From Geminicoccaceae bacterium (GTDB taxonomy: Bacteria > Pseudomonadota > Alphaproteobacteria > Geminicoccales > Geminicoccaceae), in NCBI GenBank assembly GCA_020638465.1, contig JACKIM010000001.1, positions 1,021,501 to 1,085,500 on the forward strand: DNA of 64,000 nucleotides, written 5' to 3'. Shown piece by piece: positions 9,911-18,678 of this stretch (the stretch's first letter is position 1; each line of letters opens with the position of its first letter). A program made the translations under genes and the position numbers. The notes beneath the pieces are model-generated. The model was given only the letters and a program-made list of their open reading frames with translations. It had not been told where the DNA came from and ran no database searches.

Positions 9911-10648
9911 ATGTCACTTCTGACGACGGCGGCCAGAAAGCGCCGGCAAAGGCGCCAGCAAATTCTGATCGGATTGCTGAAGGTCGCTGCGGCGATGGGA
10001 TTGCTGGGCTTTACGGCCTACTCTTCCTTCGAGGTCGGGACGGCGAAGACCCGCACGCAGAAGGAAAGGCTGGAAACCGAACTTGCGGTTTTTCGTCAAC
10101 GCGAGCTTGAGCGTGTCCGTCAGGATGCGACGGCCGAAGACGAGGTCAACCGGCTCTCCGATGCCCTCGCCCGCGTCGAAGCGGACTACAATGCAAATGT
10201 GCCGACCGGCGATCTCAAGATGCTGGTCGATATCGTCCGGGGACGGCTCGATGAAGGCGTTTCCGTCGATCGGCTCGCTTTCGTGATTCGTGAGGCGGCG
10301 ATCGAGCGTCGGTGCGACCGCGAGATCGAATCCAAGCGCCTGCAGGTCCGTACCCCGATCGTCTCCAATGCGAGCAATTCCATAGGATTTGCGGATAATC
10401 TGGTAACCGTTTCGGGAGAAGGTCCTTCCAACCGCGATGACAATGGCCGCCCCGAGGCGTGGTTCGATCCGGGCCAGCCGGTTCGACTGCAATTCCTGAC
10501 GATCGGAGGAAAGAGCGAGGTGATCGATGCGGTCCTTCCGATCACCTATTCGGTGGTCGTCGGCGGAAACGAATACCGGTTTCAGGCCACGACTTCGGTA
10601 CGTCGCGGCTATGTCGATGTCTCCGCCCAGGTTTGCGACTTTCCGTAG
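9911..10648 (+). CDS. Hypothetical membrane-anchored coiled-coil protein
   Basis: 245 residues, not recognised. A strongly basic N-terminus (ARKRRQRRQQ) precedes one transmembrane helix at about residues 18-38. A charged helical stretch (~45-95, TRTQKERLETELAVFRQRELERV) likely forms a coiled coil, and a beta-rich C-terminal half ends in a single cysteine (SAQVCDFP). This looks like an inner-membrane protein with a periplasmic domain. ATG 9911 is preferred because it begins just before the basic anchor. An upstream in-frame ATG at 9875 would add 12 residues with no clear ribosome site. It lies between ppsR and dinB, 95 bp after ppsR, and could share its transcript. No function can be assigned. 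Confidence 0.7.
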   Translation: MSLLTTAARKRRQRRQQILIGLLKVAAAMGLLGFTAYSSFEVGTAKTRTQKERLETELAVFRQRELERVRQDATAEDEVNRLSDALARVEADYNANVPTGDLKMLVDIVRGRLDEGVSVDRLAFVIREAAIERRCDREIESKRLQVRTPIVSNASNSIGFADNLVTVSGEGPSNRDDNGRPEAWFDPGQPVRLQFLTIGGKSEVIDAVLPITYSVVVGGNEYRFQATTSVRRGYVDVSAQVCDFP

Positions 10649-10693
10649 CCCCGCTTGCTCTCCGAACGTCGTCGATGGCGGCGGCGGGTTCCC

Positions 10694-11791
10694 TCACCCC
10701 TCGCCTTTTTCGAAGTTCAGGCTGAGCTGATTTTCCGGCCTGTCGTGTTCCTGTCGGCCTATTCCGATCCCGATGAGGCGCACGGCGGTCAGCAGCGGTG
10801 CCTTGCGCAACAGCATTTTCGCCAACACGTGGATTTCTGCGGGGTCGGTAAGTGGATGCGCCGCCGAATGGCTGCGTGTCTGGATGTGAAAGTCGGCATA
10901 CTTGATCTTGAGGGTCAGTGTTCGCCCGGAAAAGGATGAGCGTTCGCACCGGCGAAGCAGGTCATCGCAGAGTTTTCGCAACTCGGTCCCGATCTCGTCG
11001 GGATGGGCCAGATCATCCGGAAATGTCGTCTCCACGCTTACGGAAAGGCGCTTGCGCCCCGATTGCACCGGCCGGTCATCCAGGCCCTGAGAAAGGTGCC
11101 AGAACCAAGCCCCTGCCCGTCCGAGCAAGGTTTTCAGGTCGTCCGGCGAACGCGATTGCAGGTCGGCGCCACTGTGGATTCCCGCCGCATGGAGGCGTCG
11201 TGCGGTAGCGGGCCCTATTCCATGAAAACGCTCGATGGCGAGCCCGCCCAGGATCCCGAGTGCCTGTTCCGGGCGTATCACGGTAAGGCCATCCGGCTTT
11301 TCCATGTCGGATGCCAGTTTGGCCAGAAACTTGTTGTAGGAAATTCCGGCGGACGCGGTCAGGCGCAACTCGGCGCGGACCGCCTGCTTGATCGCGTGGG
11401 CGATGCAGGTCGCTGACTGGCCGCGTTTGGCAGATTGGGTGACATCGAGATAGGCTTCATCGAGAGATAATGGCTCTATAATCGAGGTATGACGTTCGAA
11501 GATCGTCCTCAGAATACGGCTCGCTTCCCGGTAGGCGTCGAAACGCGGGCGGACGAAGGTGATGTCCGGACAGAGCCGACGCGCCGTCGCCGATGGCATC
11601 GCTGAACGGACCCCGAACCTGCGGGCTTCGTAGTTCGCCGTCAGCACCACGCCTCGCCTGCTTTCCGATCCGACTGCAAGCGGTATACCTGCGTATTCCG
11701 GCCGGTCACGTTGCTCGACGGCGGCATAGAACGCATCCATGTCGATATGGATAATTCGTCTTGACGTCAACGCGGTGTGACCTTCATCCAA
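10694..11791 (-). CDS. dinB: DNA polymerase IV (Y-family translesion polymerase)
   Basis: 365-residue error-prone polymerase that bypasses template lesions. Catalytic carboxylates are in IIHIDMDAFYAAVEQRD and SLDEAYLDVTQ. The helix-hairpin-helix region (ERFHGIGPATARRLHAAGI) follows the palm, and a little-finger domain comes after it. The C-terminal QLSLNFE resembles the beta-clamp binding peptide. Length is standard. Its start lies upstream of, and divergent from, the tolC-like gene with about 107 bp between the chosen starts, so the two share a promoter region. I saw no clear LexA box. Confidence 0.95.
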   Translation of the reverse strand: MDEGHTALTSRRIIHIDMDAFYAAVEQRDRPEYAGIPLAVGSESRRGVVLTANYEARRFGVRSAMPSATARRLCPDITFVRPRFDAYREASRILRTIFERHTSIIEPLSLDEAYLDVTQSAKRGQSATCIAHAIKQAVRAELRLTASAGISYNKFLAKLASDMEKPDGLTVIRPEQALGILGGLAIERFHGIGPATARRLHAAGIHSGADLQSRSPDDLKTLLGRAGAWFWHLSQGLDDRPVQSGRKRLSVSVETTFPDDLAHPDEIGTELRKLCDDLLRRCERSSFSGRTLTLKIKYADFHIQTRSHSAAHPLTDPAEIHVLAKMLLRKAPLLTAVRLIGIGIGRQEHDRPENQLSLNFEKGEG

Positions 11792-11898
11792 CAGGGGTAC
11801 TGGAGATTGAGACTAGGCGTGTCGACCGCGGTTGGCATCATTTGGCGGATCGCTCGTCATTGTCTAGGCTGGCGAAGCGCTTCACTGTATGGAGAGAT

Positions 11899-13302
11899 GT
11901 GTTGTCACGCTGCGCAATCGCGATGCTGGCGCTCTTTGTGTCATTTTCGGTTCCGGGGCCGGTTGGTCGAGTGGCGCGGGCGGAAACGCTGTATGAAGCG
12001 CTCGAACGGGCCTACAGGGACAATCCCCGCCTGACTGCCGGGCGTGCCCAGTTGCGGGCTGTCGATGAGGACGTATCTCAGGCATTGTCGGGTTTCAGAC
12101 CGACCATAACCATTGATGGCAGTGCCGTAACAAATTCCACCGAAACAAAATTGAAGCATCGGGACTCGGTCACGACCGATGGACCTACCGCTGATACTGG
12201 TCTTACCCTCAGGCAGTCACTCTACAGTGGTGGCGGTACGGTGGCCAGCGTGGCGGCTGCCGAGGAGTCGGTGAAGGCGCAACGCTTCGCACTGCTGTCG
12301 ACGGAGCAGGATGTTTTCTACGACGTGGTGGATGCCTATACCTCGACATGGCGGGATCGGTCGGTGCTCGATCTTGCGCTCTCCAACGAGGATCGCATCA
12401 GGCGACAGTTGCAGGCGACGCGGGATCGTTACCGCGTGGGGGATGTTGCCCGTACCGATGTCGCCCAGGCCGAGGCCCGGCTTGCGCGGGCACGCTCGGA
12501 CATTGAGCAGGCCAAGGCCAATCTGGCGGGATCGGTGGCCGCGTATCGCGATGTCACGGGTATCGCTCCGGACCAGCTTGAAGATCCTAAGCCATTGGAA
12601 AATTTACCGGAATCTATAGAAGCCGCACACGAACTGGCGATGCAGAACCCCTTGGTGCAGTCCCGCCAGCATCTTGTCGAGAACAGTCTTCACACGATTG
12701 ATGTTGCGAGATCGAATCTTCTGCCGACGGTAGATCTTCTCGGTGACGTATCCTATACGGATCGGCCGGCGGCAGGGACCGACTGGCGGAAGAATGCTCA
12801 GATCGGTGTTGTGGTTTCGGTCCCGCTGTACCAGGGCGGGCGCGTCTATTCGGAGGTGCGCCAGACCAAGCAGGTGTTGAAGCAGCGTCGCAGCGAACTG
12901 GAGAACAGCCAGCGTTCGATCCAGCGGCAGGTTTCCACGGCCTGGGAAGTTCTTCAGGCCGCACGCGTCGCCATCGTGGCCATTGAATCGCAGGTCAAGG
13001 CCAATCGAGTTGCCCTGGCCGGGGTGCAGGAAGAAGCCACAGTGGGTCAACGGACGGTTCTCGATGTTCTCGATGCGGAGCAGGAACTGTTCCAGTCCCA
13101 GACCGATCTGGTGCAGGCGCGCGCGGCCGAAGTCCTTGCGGCCTATCAATTGAAATCGGCTGTGGGGCAATTGACAGTCGCCAGTCTTGATCTCGATGTT
13201 CCGGCCTACGATCCGAAAATTTACTATGATCGGCAGCGCAGCAAGCTGTTCGGTGTCGATGGTGCCGACCTGAAGGCAGCTTTCAAGCATCAGGTGGAAT
13301 AA
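11899..13302 (+). CDS. tolC: TolC family outer-membrane efflux/secretion channel
   Basis: 467-residue outer-membrane protein of the TolC type, the exit duct for type I secretion and RND efflux. GTG 11899 is preferred, with GGAGAG just upstream. It gives a clear signal peptide (hydrophobic CAIAMLALFVSFSVP) cleaved after RVARA before ETLYEALERAYRDNP, the usual mature start. An open frame extends upstream to 11761 but encodes charged non-signal sequence overlapping dinB. Two repeats of the alpha-barrel motif (RVGDVARTDVAQAEARLARA and EATVGQRTVLDVLDAEQELF) are present. It may serve the RTX protein encoded at ~50-53 kb; no membrane-fusion or ABC partner is nearby, so that is inference. Confidence 0.93.
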   Translation: MLSRCAIAMLALFVSFSVPGPVGRVARAETLYEALERAYRDNPRLTAGRAQLRAVDEDVSQALSGFRPTITIDGSAVTNSTETKLKHRDSVTTDGPTADTGLTLRQSLYSGGGTVASVAAAEESVKAQRFALLSTEQDVFYDVVDAYTSTWRDRSVLDLALSNEDRIRRQLQATRDRYRVGDVARTDVAQAEARLARARSDIEQAKANLAGSVAAYRDVTGIAPDQLEDPKPLENLPESIEAAHELAMQNPLVQSRQHLVENSLHTIDVARSNLLPTVDLLGDVSYTDRPAAGTDWRKNAQIGVVVSVPLYQGGRVYSEVRQTKQVLKQRRSELENSQRSIQRQVSTAWEVLQAARVAIVAIESQVKANRVALAGVQEEATVGQRTVLDVLDAEQELFQSQTDLVQARAAEVLAAYQLKSAVGQLTVASLDLDVPAYDPKIYYDRQRSKLFGVDGADLKAAFKHQVE

Positions 13303-13343
13303 TGCCGGTTTTGTGAAAAATCCGGCATTATTCCATATTTTTT
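13298..13343 (+). terminator. Rho-independent terminator of tolC
   Basis: Perfect 11-bp inverted repeat AATAATGCCGG (13298-13308) / CCGGCATTATT (13322-13332) with a 13-nt loop, followed by a six-T run (13338-13343). The left arm overlaps the tolC stop codon. It separates tolC from the convergent quinone oxidoreductase gene. Confidence 0.85.
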
Positions 13344-13345
13344 GA

Positions 13346-14326
13346 TTACGGCAGGAGAACAGTTGCTCCGGTGGTCTTTCGACCTTCGAGAGCTTCGTGC
13401 GCGGCGCGGACGTCCCTGAGTGGGAAGGTCTGGTTGACGTCGATCTTCACATCGCCGCTACCGATGACATCGATGACATCGGCAGCGCAGGCACGCAGGT
13501 CCTCGACACTTGCGGTATAGGTCATCAGGCTGGGACGTGTGACATAGAGCGATCCTTTCTGGGTGAGGACGCCGAGATTGAATTCCGCCACTGGACCCGA
13601 TGCATTGCCGAAACTCACCATCAGTCCACGCGGCTGCAAGCAGTCGAGGGACTTCATGAAGGTCGACTGGCCGACGCCGTCATAGACGACCGGGACACCC
13701 TTGCCACCGGTGATCTCCCGGACCCGTTCGGCAAAATCCTCCTCGTTGTAGAGGATCACGTGATCCGCACCGTTGGCCCTTGCAAGTTCGGCCTTTTCCT
13801 TCGATCCAGCCGTACCGATAACGGTTGCGCCGAGCTTTTTCGCCCACTGGCAGGCAATCAGCCCGACGCCGCCGGCGGCAGCATGGAAAAGGATGGTATC
13901 GCCATCCCTGACCTTGTAGGTCTGGCGAAGAAGGTACTGGGCAGTCATTCCCTTGAGCATCATGGCCGCGGCGGTGTTATCGTCGATGGTATCGGGAATG
14001 GGAACGACCGTGGCGGCAGGCATGTTCCGCTCGGTTGAATAGGCTCCGAGCGGTCCGGTGCCGTATGCAATCCGTTGACCGACGGCAAGGTCGGTCACAC
14101 CGTCGCCGATGGCCGTTACCGTGCCGGCTGCTTCGAGCCCGAGAGGAAGGGGCAGGCCGACGGGACTGGGATAGAGACCGGTACGGAAATAGGTGTCGAT
14201 GTAGTTGAGGCCTATGGCCGAGTGTCGAACACGGATTTCACCGGGACCCGGCGCGCCGGGCTCGATATCCTCACATTCCATGACGTCGGGACCGCCCGTT
14301 CTGGGGCAGATGATGCGCATGGCCAT
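13346..14326 (-). CDS. NADPH:quinone oxidoreductase (zeta-crystallin-like MDR)
   Basis: 326-residue medium-chain dehydrogenase/reductase of the quinone oxidoreductase group, reducing quinones with NADPH. It lacks the structural-zinc cysteine cluster of alcohol dehydrogenases. The GroES-like N-terminal domain contains NYIDTYFRTGLYP and the conserved GLEAAGTV. The Rossmann fold has HAAAGGVGLIACQWAKKLGATVIGT. ATG 14326 is chosen because GAGGAGG lies 7 nt upstream; the frame is open to 14383 but without support. It is convergent with tolC and divergent from the DUF6489 gene. Confidence 0.92.
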   Translation of the reverse strand: MAMRIICPRTGGPDVMECEDIEPGAPGPGEIRVRHSAIGLNYIDTYFRTGLYPSPVGLPLPLGLEAAGTVTAIGDGVTDLAVGQRIAYGTGPLGAYSTERNMPAATVVPIPDTIDDNTAAAMMLKGMTAQYLLRQTYKVRDGDTILFHAAAGGVGLIACQWAKKLGATVIGTAGSKEKAELARANGADHVILYNEEDFAERVREITGGKGVPVVYDGVGQSTFMKSLDCLQPRGLMVSFGNASGPVAEFNLGVLTQKGSLYVTRPSLMTYTASVEDLRACAADVIDVIGSGDVKIDVNQTFPLRDVRAAHEALEGRKTTGATVLLP

Positions 14327-14547
14327 CGTTCTTCCTCCTCTATGTCGTGACAGGGACTTCATCACATAGGAGCCATTCTTCATCCTCGCAACAACACTTC
14401 AATGAAGTGCAGTGTCGACTCGTCGGCTCCACATGGATCATAGTAGTAGTAACATACCCGATTCGTTGCCAGGTCGACGTTTCGGCTGTTTTCCCGCTGT
14501 TGCAGCGCATCACAGGATCAGGTCGGCGATACACCCGGAGAATGAAG

Positions 14548-14817
14548 ATGAAATTCAATATCGAGGTCGATTGCACGCCGGACGAGGCGAGACAGTTTCT
14601 CGGATTGCCGAATGTTGTGCCCATGCAGGAAAGATTGCTCGCCGATCTTGAACAGAGGATGCGCGAGGGCCTAGAGAGCGGCGATCCCCAGCAGCTGCTG
14701 ATGCAGTGGCTGCCCATCGGTATCAAGGGCATGGAACAGTGGCAGTCAATGTGGACGCAAATGGCCGCAACCGCGTCGGGGTTGCAGCGCGAGGCCCAGA
14801 AACGCAAAAAGAGCTAG
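14548..14817 (+). CDS. DUF6489 family protein
   Basis: 89-residue small soluble protein beginning MKFNIEVDCTPDEARQFLGLP, the characteristic start of DUF6489, a family of unknown function in alphaproteobacteria. The second ATG (14548) is chosen because CCGGAG lies 7 nt upstream and the first ATG (14542) is too close to it. The body is helical and amphipathic (MQERLLADLEQRMREGL), with a tryptophan-rich middle and a basic tail (QREAQKRKKS), recalling phasin-like proteins; that resemblance is only suggestive. The C-terminus overlaps the probable start region of mnmE. Confidence 0.8.
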   Translation: MKFNIEVDCTPDEARQFLGLPNVVPMQERLLADLEQRMREGLESGDPQQLLMQWLPIGIKGMEQWQSMWTQMAATASGLQREAQKRKKS

Positions 14818-16136
14818 TTTTCGAACGCTCAGAGACGATTTTCGCACCGGCCACGGCGTATGGACGTGGAGCCATCGCGATCATCCGGATTTCGGGGCCC
14901 GATGCCGGTTCGGTATGCCGGGTGCTGAGCGGGAAGGGGCCGCCACCCGCACGACTGGCGACGGTCAGGATGTTGCGGGAACCGGAAACGGGAAACGTTC
15001 TGGATCAGGCCATGCTATTGTTCTTCACCGGTCCGGCAAGTTTCACCGGTGAAGACATGCTCGAAATTCATCATCATGGCGGGGTAGGGGTCGGACAGGC
15101 ACTTCTGTCCGCACTCGCTCAGTCCTCCCTTTGTCGCATGGCCGATCCCGGAGAACTGACGAAACGCGCCTATCTGAACGGCAAGGTGGATCTGACACGG
15201 GCGGAGGCGATAGCGGATCTCATAGATGCCACCACGATCGATCAGGTTCACCAGGCAACATCGCAGATATCCGGCGAGCTTGCCGATCGGTCGAAGACGT
15301 GGCGACAGGAAATCCTGCACATGCTGGCCATGGTCGAGGCGGAAATCGATTTCTCGGCCGACGACGATGTTCCGGAGAGAATGTGGAGCGGGCTTCGGCC
15401 GGACGTGGATGCGATCATCAAGGATCTGCGATCGGCACTCGATGACAGTCGTGCCGGTGAGCGCCTGCGAAACGGGATTGCGGTGGCAGTTATCGGCCGG
15501 CCCAATGTGGGCAAATCGAGTCTTGTGAACGCACTGGCTCGGCGCGACATCGCCATCGTTTCCCCAACGCCGGGCACGACAAGGGATGTCATTGAAGTTC
15601 ACCTCGATCTGAACGGCCTGCCTGTCTGCCTGCTGGATACGGCGGGACTGCGTGACGCGGATGACCCTGTCGAGGCTGAAGGAATACGTCGTGCGTTGGA
15701 ACGGTCCGCGCGTGCCGACATTCGTCTTCTGCTCGACGACGATGCTCGTTATCTCGTCACTGACGATCCGAATACGATCCTGGTACTGACAAAGTCGGAT
15801 CGATCCGGAAATCCGGCTGAAATGGATCGCGGCATTGCCATTTCCTGCGTAACGGGTCATGGGATCGACAGACTTCTGGAACAGGTGAAGCTCGCGGCTC
15901 GCGGATTGATGCCAAAGGATGGTGTATCGTTGCTGACAAGGGAGCGGCATCGGCAATGCGTTCGTGACGCAGTTGATCATCTGGAACGGGCGATGAGCCT
16001 CGACGAAGCGTTGTCGCTTGACATGATTGGAGAGGATCTCCGATGTGCCGGCCGGGCAATTGGCCGGCTTGCCGGAAACGTACATACGGAGGAAATTCTT
16101 GACGAAGTTTTTTCGTCGTTCTGCATTGGAAAATGA
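14751..16136 (+). CDS. mnmE: tRNA uridine-5-carboxymethylaminomethyl modification GTPase
   Basis: GTPase that acts with MnmG to install cmnm5 at the wobble uridine of tRNAs. The formyl-THF-binding N-terminal domain starts at ETIFAPATAYGRGAIAIIRISGP. The G domain has GRPNVGKSSL (G1), TTRD (G2), DTAGLRD (G3) and TKSD in place of the usual NKSD (G4). The C-terminal catalytic CIGK is intact. The start is unclear: homologues begin 3-5 residues before the DTIFA-like motif, yet the nearest ATG/GTG/TTG in frame is GTG 14751, inside the preceding gene and 29 codons upstream of the motif's ATT at 14838. The true start may be non-canonical. The stop overlaps the first parS palindrome. Confidence 0.95.
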   Translation: MDANGRNRVGVAARGPETQKELVFERSETIFAPATAYGRGAIAIIRISGPDAGSVCRVLSGKGPPPARLATVRMLREPETGNVLDQAMLLFFTGPASFTGEDMLEIHHHGGVGVGQALLSALAQSSLCRMADPGELTKRAYLNGKVDLTRAEAIADLIDATTIDQVHQATSQISGELADRSKTWRQEILHMLAMVEAEIDFSADDDVPERMWSGLRPDVDAIIKDLRSALDDSRAGERLRNGIAVAVIGRPNVGKSSLVNALARRDIAIVSPTPGTTRDVIEVHLDLNGLPVCLLDTAGLRDADDPVEAEGIRRALERSARADIRLLLDDDARYLVTDDPNTILVLTKSDRSGNPAEMDRGIAISCVTGHGIDRLLEQVKLAARGLMPKDGVSLLTRERHRQCVRDAVDHLERAMSLDEALSLDMIGEDLRCAGRAIGRLAGNVHTEEILDEVFSSFCIGK

Positions 16137-16168
16137 GTGGCGATGTTTCACGTGAAACATCGCCACTC
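16135..16168. promoter_or_regulatory. parS: parS centromere site within a 34-bp perfect palindrome
   Basis: The core TGTTTCACGTGAAACA (16144-16159) is an exact match to the bacterial ParB-binding parS consensus. Here the symmetry continues outward so that 16135-16168 is a perfect 17+17 palindrome. It begins at the mnmE stop codon and lies 38 bp before mnmG. ParB (19480-20373) is its cognate binder. The long palindrome could also act as a hairpin between mnmE and mnmG, but no T-run follows. Confidence 0.92.
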
Positions 16169-16205
16169 GTGACGCATCAACCGGGTTTATCAAAAGATCT
16201 GTGTC

Positions 16206-18059
16206 ATGAGAACGTATGATGTCATCGTGGTCGGTGGTGGACATGCCGGCTGTGAAGCGGCAGCGGCAAGCGCCCGGTTGGGGGCCGCTACACTGTTGTT
16301 GACCATGGATCCCGATAAGATCGGTGTGATGTCGTGCAATCCCGCCATTGGCGGACTTGGCAGAGGTCATATCGTAAGAGAGGTCGATGCGCTCGACGGC
16401 GTGATGGCGAAGGCATGCGACGCGGCCGGGATCCAGTTTCGCGTCCTCAATCGAAGCAAGGGAGCGGCCGTGCACGGACCGCGTGTTCAGGCCGACCGAC
16501 GGCTCTACGCCCTTGCCGTCCAGGATATTCTGCGAAACCAGGATAATCTCGACATCCGGGAAGGATTGGTCGAAGACCTTGTTGTCGAACGGGGCAGGGT
16601 ATGCGGCGTTCGAACGGAGGCCAGAGAGGATATTCCATCGGGCGCGGTGGTTCTCACCACGGGGACCTTTCTGCGCGGCATCATTCATCTTGGCGAGACA
16701 AGGCAGCCGGCTGGCCGACTGGGCGATCGCCCAGCACAGGCACTGGCTCGACGCATGGAGGCGTTGGGTTTGAGGCTTGGGCGCCTGAAGACCGGTACGC
16801 CGCCGCGACTCGACGGGGCAACAATCGATTATGCGGCGCTTCAGGTGCAGGACGGTGACCATCCTCCCGAGCCGATGTCATTTTTGACACGGAAGATTTC
16901 CAATCCGCAGCGTTGTTGCCATATCACAGCGACCAATGAGGAAACGCACGAGCTTATCCGTCGAAATATCGCCAAAACCCCGATGTATGCCGGGCGGATC
17001 GAGGGTACCGGGGTTCGGTATTGCCCATCCATCGAAGACAAGGTCATGAGGTTCGCAGATCGTGGCCGTCACCAGATATTTCTTGAGCCTGAGGGGCTTG
17101 ATGACGATACGGTTTATCCGAACGGAATTTCCATGGCATTCGAGCCTGATCTTCAACAGGCGATTGTCGCAACCATTCCGGGTTTGGCCAGGACGCGAAT
17201 GTTGCAACCCGGATATGCCATCGAATATGACCACATCGACCCGAGAGAGCTTGAACCAAGTCTTGAGCTTCGCCGCCTTGGTGGCCTTTTCCTAGCCGGG
17301 CAGATCAACGGAACGACAGGATATGAGGAGGCGGCGGGGCAGGGGATCGTTGCCGGAACCAACGCTGCGCTCCTTGCAAGCGGTAACAGGCGGACATTTT
17401 GCCTGTCGAGATCGGAGGCATATATCGGCGTGATGATCGACGACCTCGTGACGATGGGCATCGCCGAACCCTATCGCATGTTCACATCCCGCGCCGAATA
17501 CAGGATTGTGCTACGTGCCGGGAATGCGGACAGGCGCCTGACCGGAATGGCCATGGACGTTGGCCTTTGCGGTGCGGAACGTCAGCGGACGTTCGGAGAA
17601 AAGGAGGAACAGTGGAAGGAAACCCGGCGTATGCTGGATGACCTTTCTCTGTCACCGAACGAGGCAGCGGAGGCAGGGATCCCGGTCAGGCAGGACGGGC
17701 GGCGAAGGACGGCATTCGAGTTGCTCGCTTTGAAGGATGTGACGTTCGATGGAATTTGCCGCGCCTGGCCGAACCTTCGTAGCGCCGGCAATCCTTCGAT
17801 TTGGCGGGAGATGGAGGTGGAGGCCAAGTACGAACCCTATCTTCGGCGCCAACGCAACGAAATCACCCGTTTGAAGAAGGATGCGATTCTGGAACTGCCC
17901 GAAGAATTGGACTTCGGCGCAATTGCCGGCTTGAGCACTGAATTGAAGGTCGCTCTGGCCAGATATCGGCCGCGGACACTTGCGGCAGCATCGCGATTGC
18001 CGGGAATGACACCGGCCGGCCTCGGTCTCCTGTTGAGGTACGCTGTCCGTGCAGGGTGA
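16206..18059 (+). CDS. mnmG: tRNA uridine-5-carboxymethylaminomethyl modification enzyme, FAD subunit
   Basis: 617-residue FAD-dependent partner of MnmE, formerly GidA. The N-terminal dinucleotide motif is [21 protein letters not shown], followed by [22 protein letters not shown]. The substrate-site cysteines lie in RTGTPPRL-type (here [10 protein letters not shown]) and [10 protein letters not shown] segments. [20 protein letters not shown] and [21 protein letters not shown] are family blocks. Length is normal. It begins after a parS palindrome and its stop lies 7 bp before the rsmG start, so mnmG-rsmG-parA-parB is probably one operon. Confidence 0.98.
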   Translation: MRTYDVIVVGGGHAGCEAAAASARLGAATLLLTMDPDKIGVMSCNPAIGGLGRGHIVREVDALDGVMAKACDAAGIQFRVLNRSKGAAVHGPRVQADRRLYALAVQDILRNQDNLDIREGLVEDLVVERGRVCGVRTEAREDIPSGAVVLTTGTFLRGIIHLGETRQPAGRLGDRPAQALARRMEALGLRLGRLKTGTPPRLDGATIDYAALQVQDGDHPPEPMSFLTRKISNPQRCCHITATNEETHELIRRNIAKTPMYAGRIEGTGVRYCPSIEDKVMRFADRGRHQIFLEPEGLDDDTVYPNGISMAFEPDLQQAIVATIPGLARTRMLQPGYAIEYDHIDPRELEPSLELRRLGGLFLAGQINGTTGYEEAAGQGIVAGTNAALLASGNRRTFCLSRSEAYIGVMIDDLVTMGIAEPYRMFTSRAEYRIVLRAGNADRRLTGMAMDVGLCGAERQRTFGEKEEQWKETRRMLDDLSLSPNEAAEAGIPVRQDGRRRTAFELLALKDVTFDGICRAWPNLRSAGNPSIWREMEVEAKYEPYLRRQRNEITRLKKDAILELPEELDFGAIAGLSTELKVALARYRPRTLAAASRLPGMTPAGLGLLLRYAVRAG

Positions 18060-18066
18060 AACGCCC

Positions 18067-18678
18067 ATGGACGCAGATGCCGTCGGTCATCAACTCGATG
18101 TTTCACGTGAAACATTGAGCCGGTTGAAGGTCTATGTCGACAATCTCGTTCGTTGGCAGAAACGGATCAATCTCGTTGGTCCGGCGACCATCGTCGATGT
18201 ATGGCGGCGTCATATTCTGGACAGTGGTCAATTGTGTGCATTTCTGCCGCAGCGGGCTCAAAGAATAATCGATCTCGGTAGCGGAGCTGGCTTTCCCGGC
18301 CTGGTCATCGCTATTATGCTTCCCGCATCCGTTACCTTGGTCGAATCGGATCGTCGAAAGGCGATGTTCCTCAAGGAGACAGCGCGATTGGTTGGTGCCA
18401 CCAATGTCGAAGTGAGGGCAGACCGGATCGAGTCGCTGGATATCGAGGGCGATGTCGTCACGGCGCGTGCGCTCGCTCCCTTGGACCGGCTCATTGGCTA
18501 TTCGCTACCGATGTTGGGTCCGCAAGGGTATTGCCTGTTTCTCAAGGGACAGGAATTCGAACGGGAAATCGAGGAAGCACGACGAACCTGGAGAATGCGT
18601 GTGGAGCTCATGCAAAGCGTCACCAACAGTTCGAGTCGAATCCTTAAGATCGATGAGGTCAGCCGTGTCCATGGATAG
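18067..18678 (+). CDS. rsmG: 16S rRNA (guanine527-N7)-methyltransferase
   Basis: 203-residue SAM-dependent methyltransferase, formerly GidB, that methylates G527 of 16S rRNA. The SAM motif is IIDLGSGAGFPGLVIAI, followed by VESDRRKAMFLKETARL. ATG 18067 is preferred, with AGGGTGA upstream; an in-frame GTG at 18049 would overlap mnmG. Codons for VSRET near the N-terminus are the second parS site, so this stretch is constrained both as protein and as centromere. The 3' end overlaps the parA start by 8 bp. Confidence 0.96.
   Translation: MDADAVGHQLDVSRETLSRLKVYVDNLVRWQKRINLVGPATIVDVWRRHILDSGQLCAFLPQRAQRIIDLGSGAGFPGLVIAIMLPASVTLVESDRRKAMFLKETARLVGATNVEVRADRIESLDIEGDVVTARALAPLDRLIGYSLPMLGPQGYCLFLKGQEFEREIEEARRTWRMRVELMQSVTNSSSRILKIDEVSRVHG
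18099..18114. promoter_or_regulatory. parS: parS centromere site inside rsmG
   Basis: Second exact TGTTTCACGTGAAACA, embedded in the rsmG coding sequence where it encodes VSRET. Unlike the first copy its flanks are not palindromic. It lies 1.95 kb from the first parS and about 9.3 kb from the proposed origin. Confidence 0.92.

Noticed and set aside
15015..16862. 615-residue open frame on minus across mnmE and mnmG
   Set aside because: Antisense to two unmistakable genes and crosses the parS palindrome.
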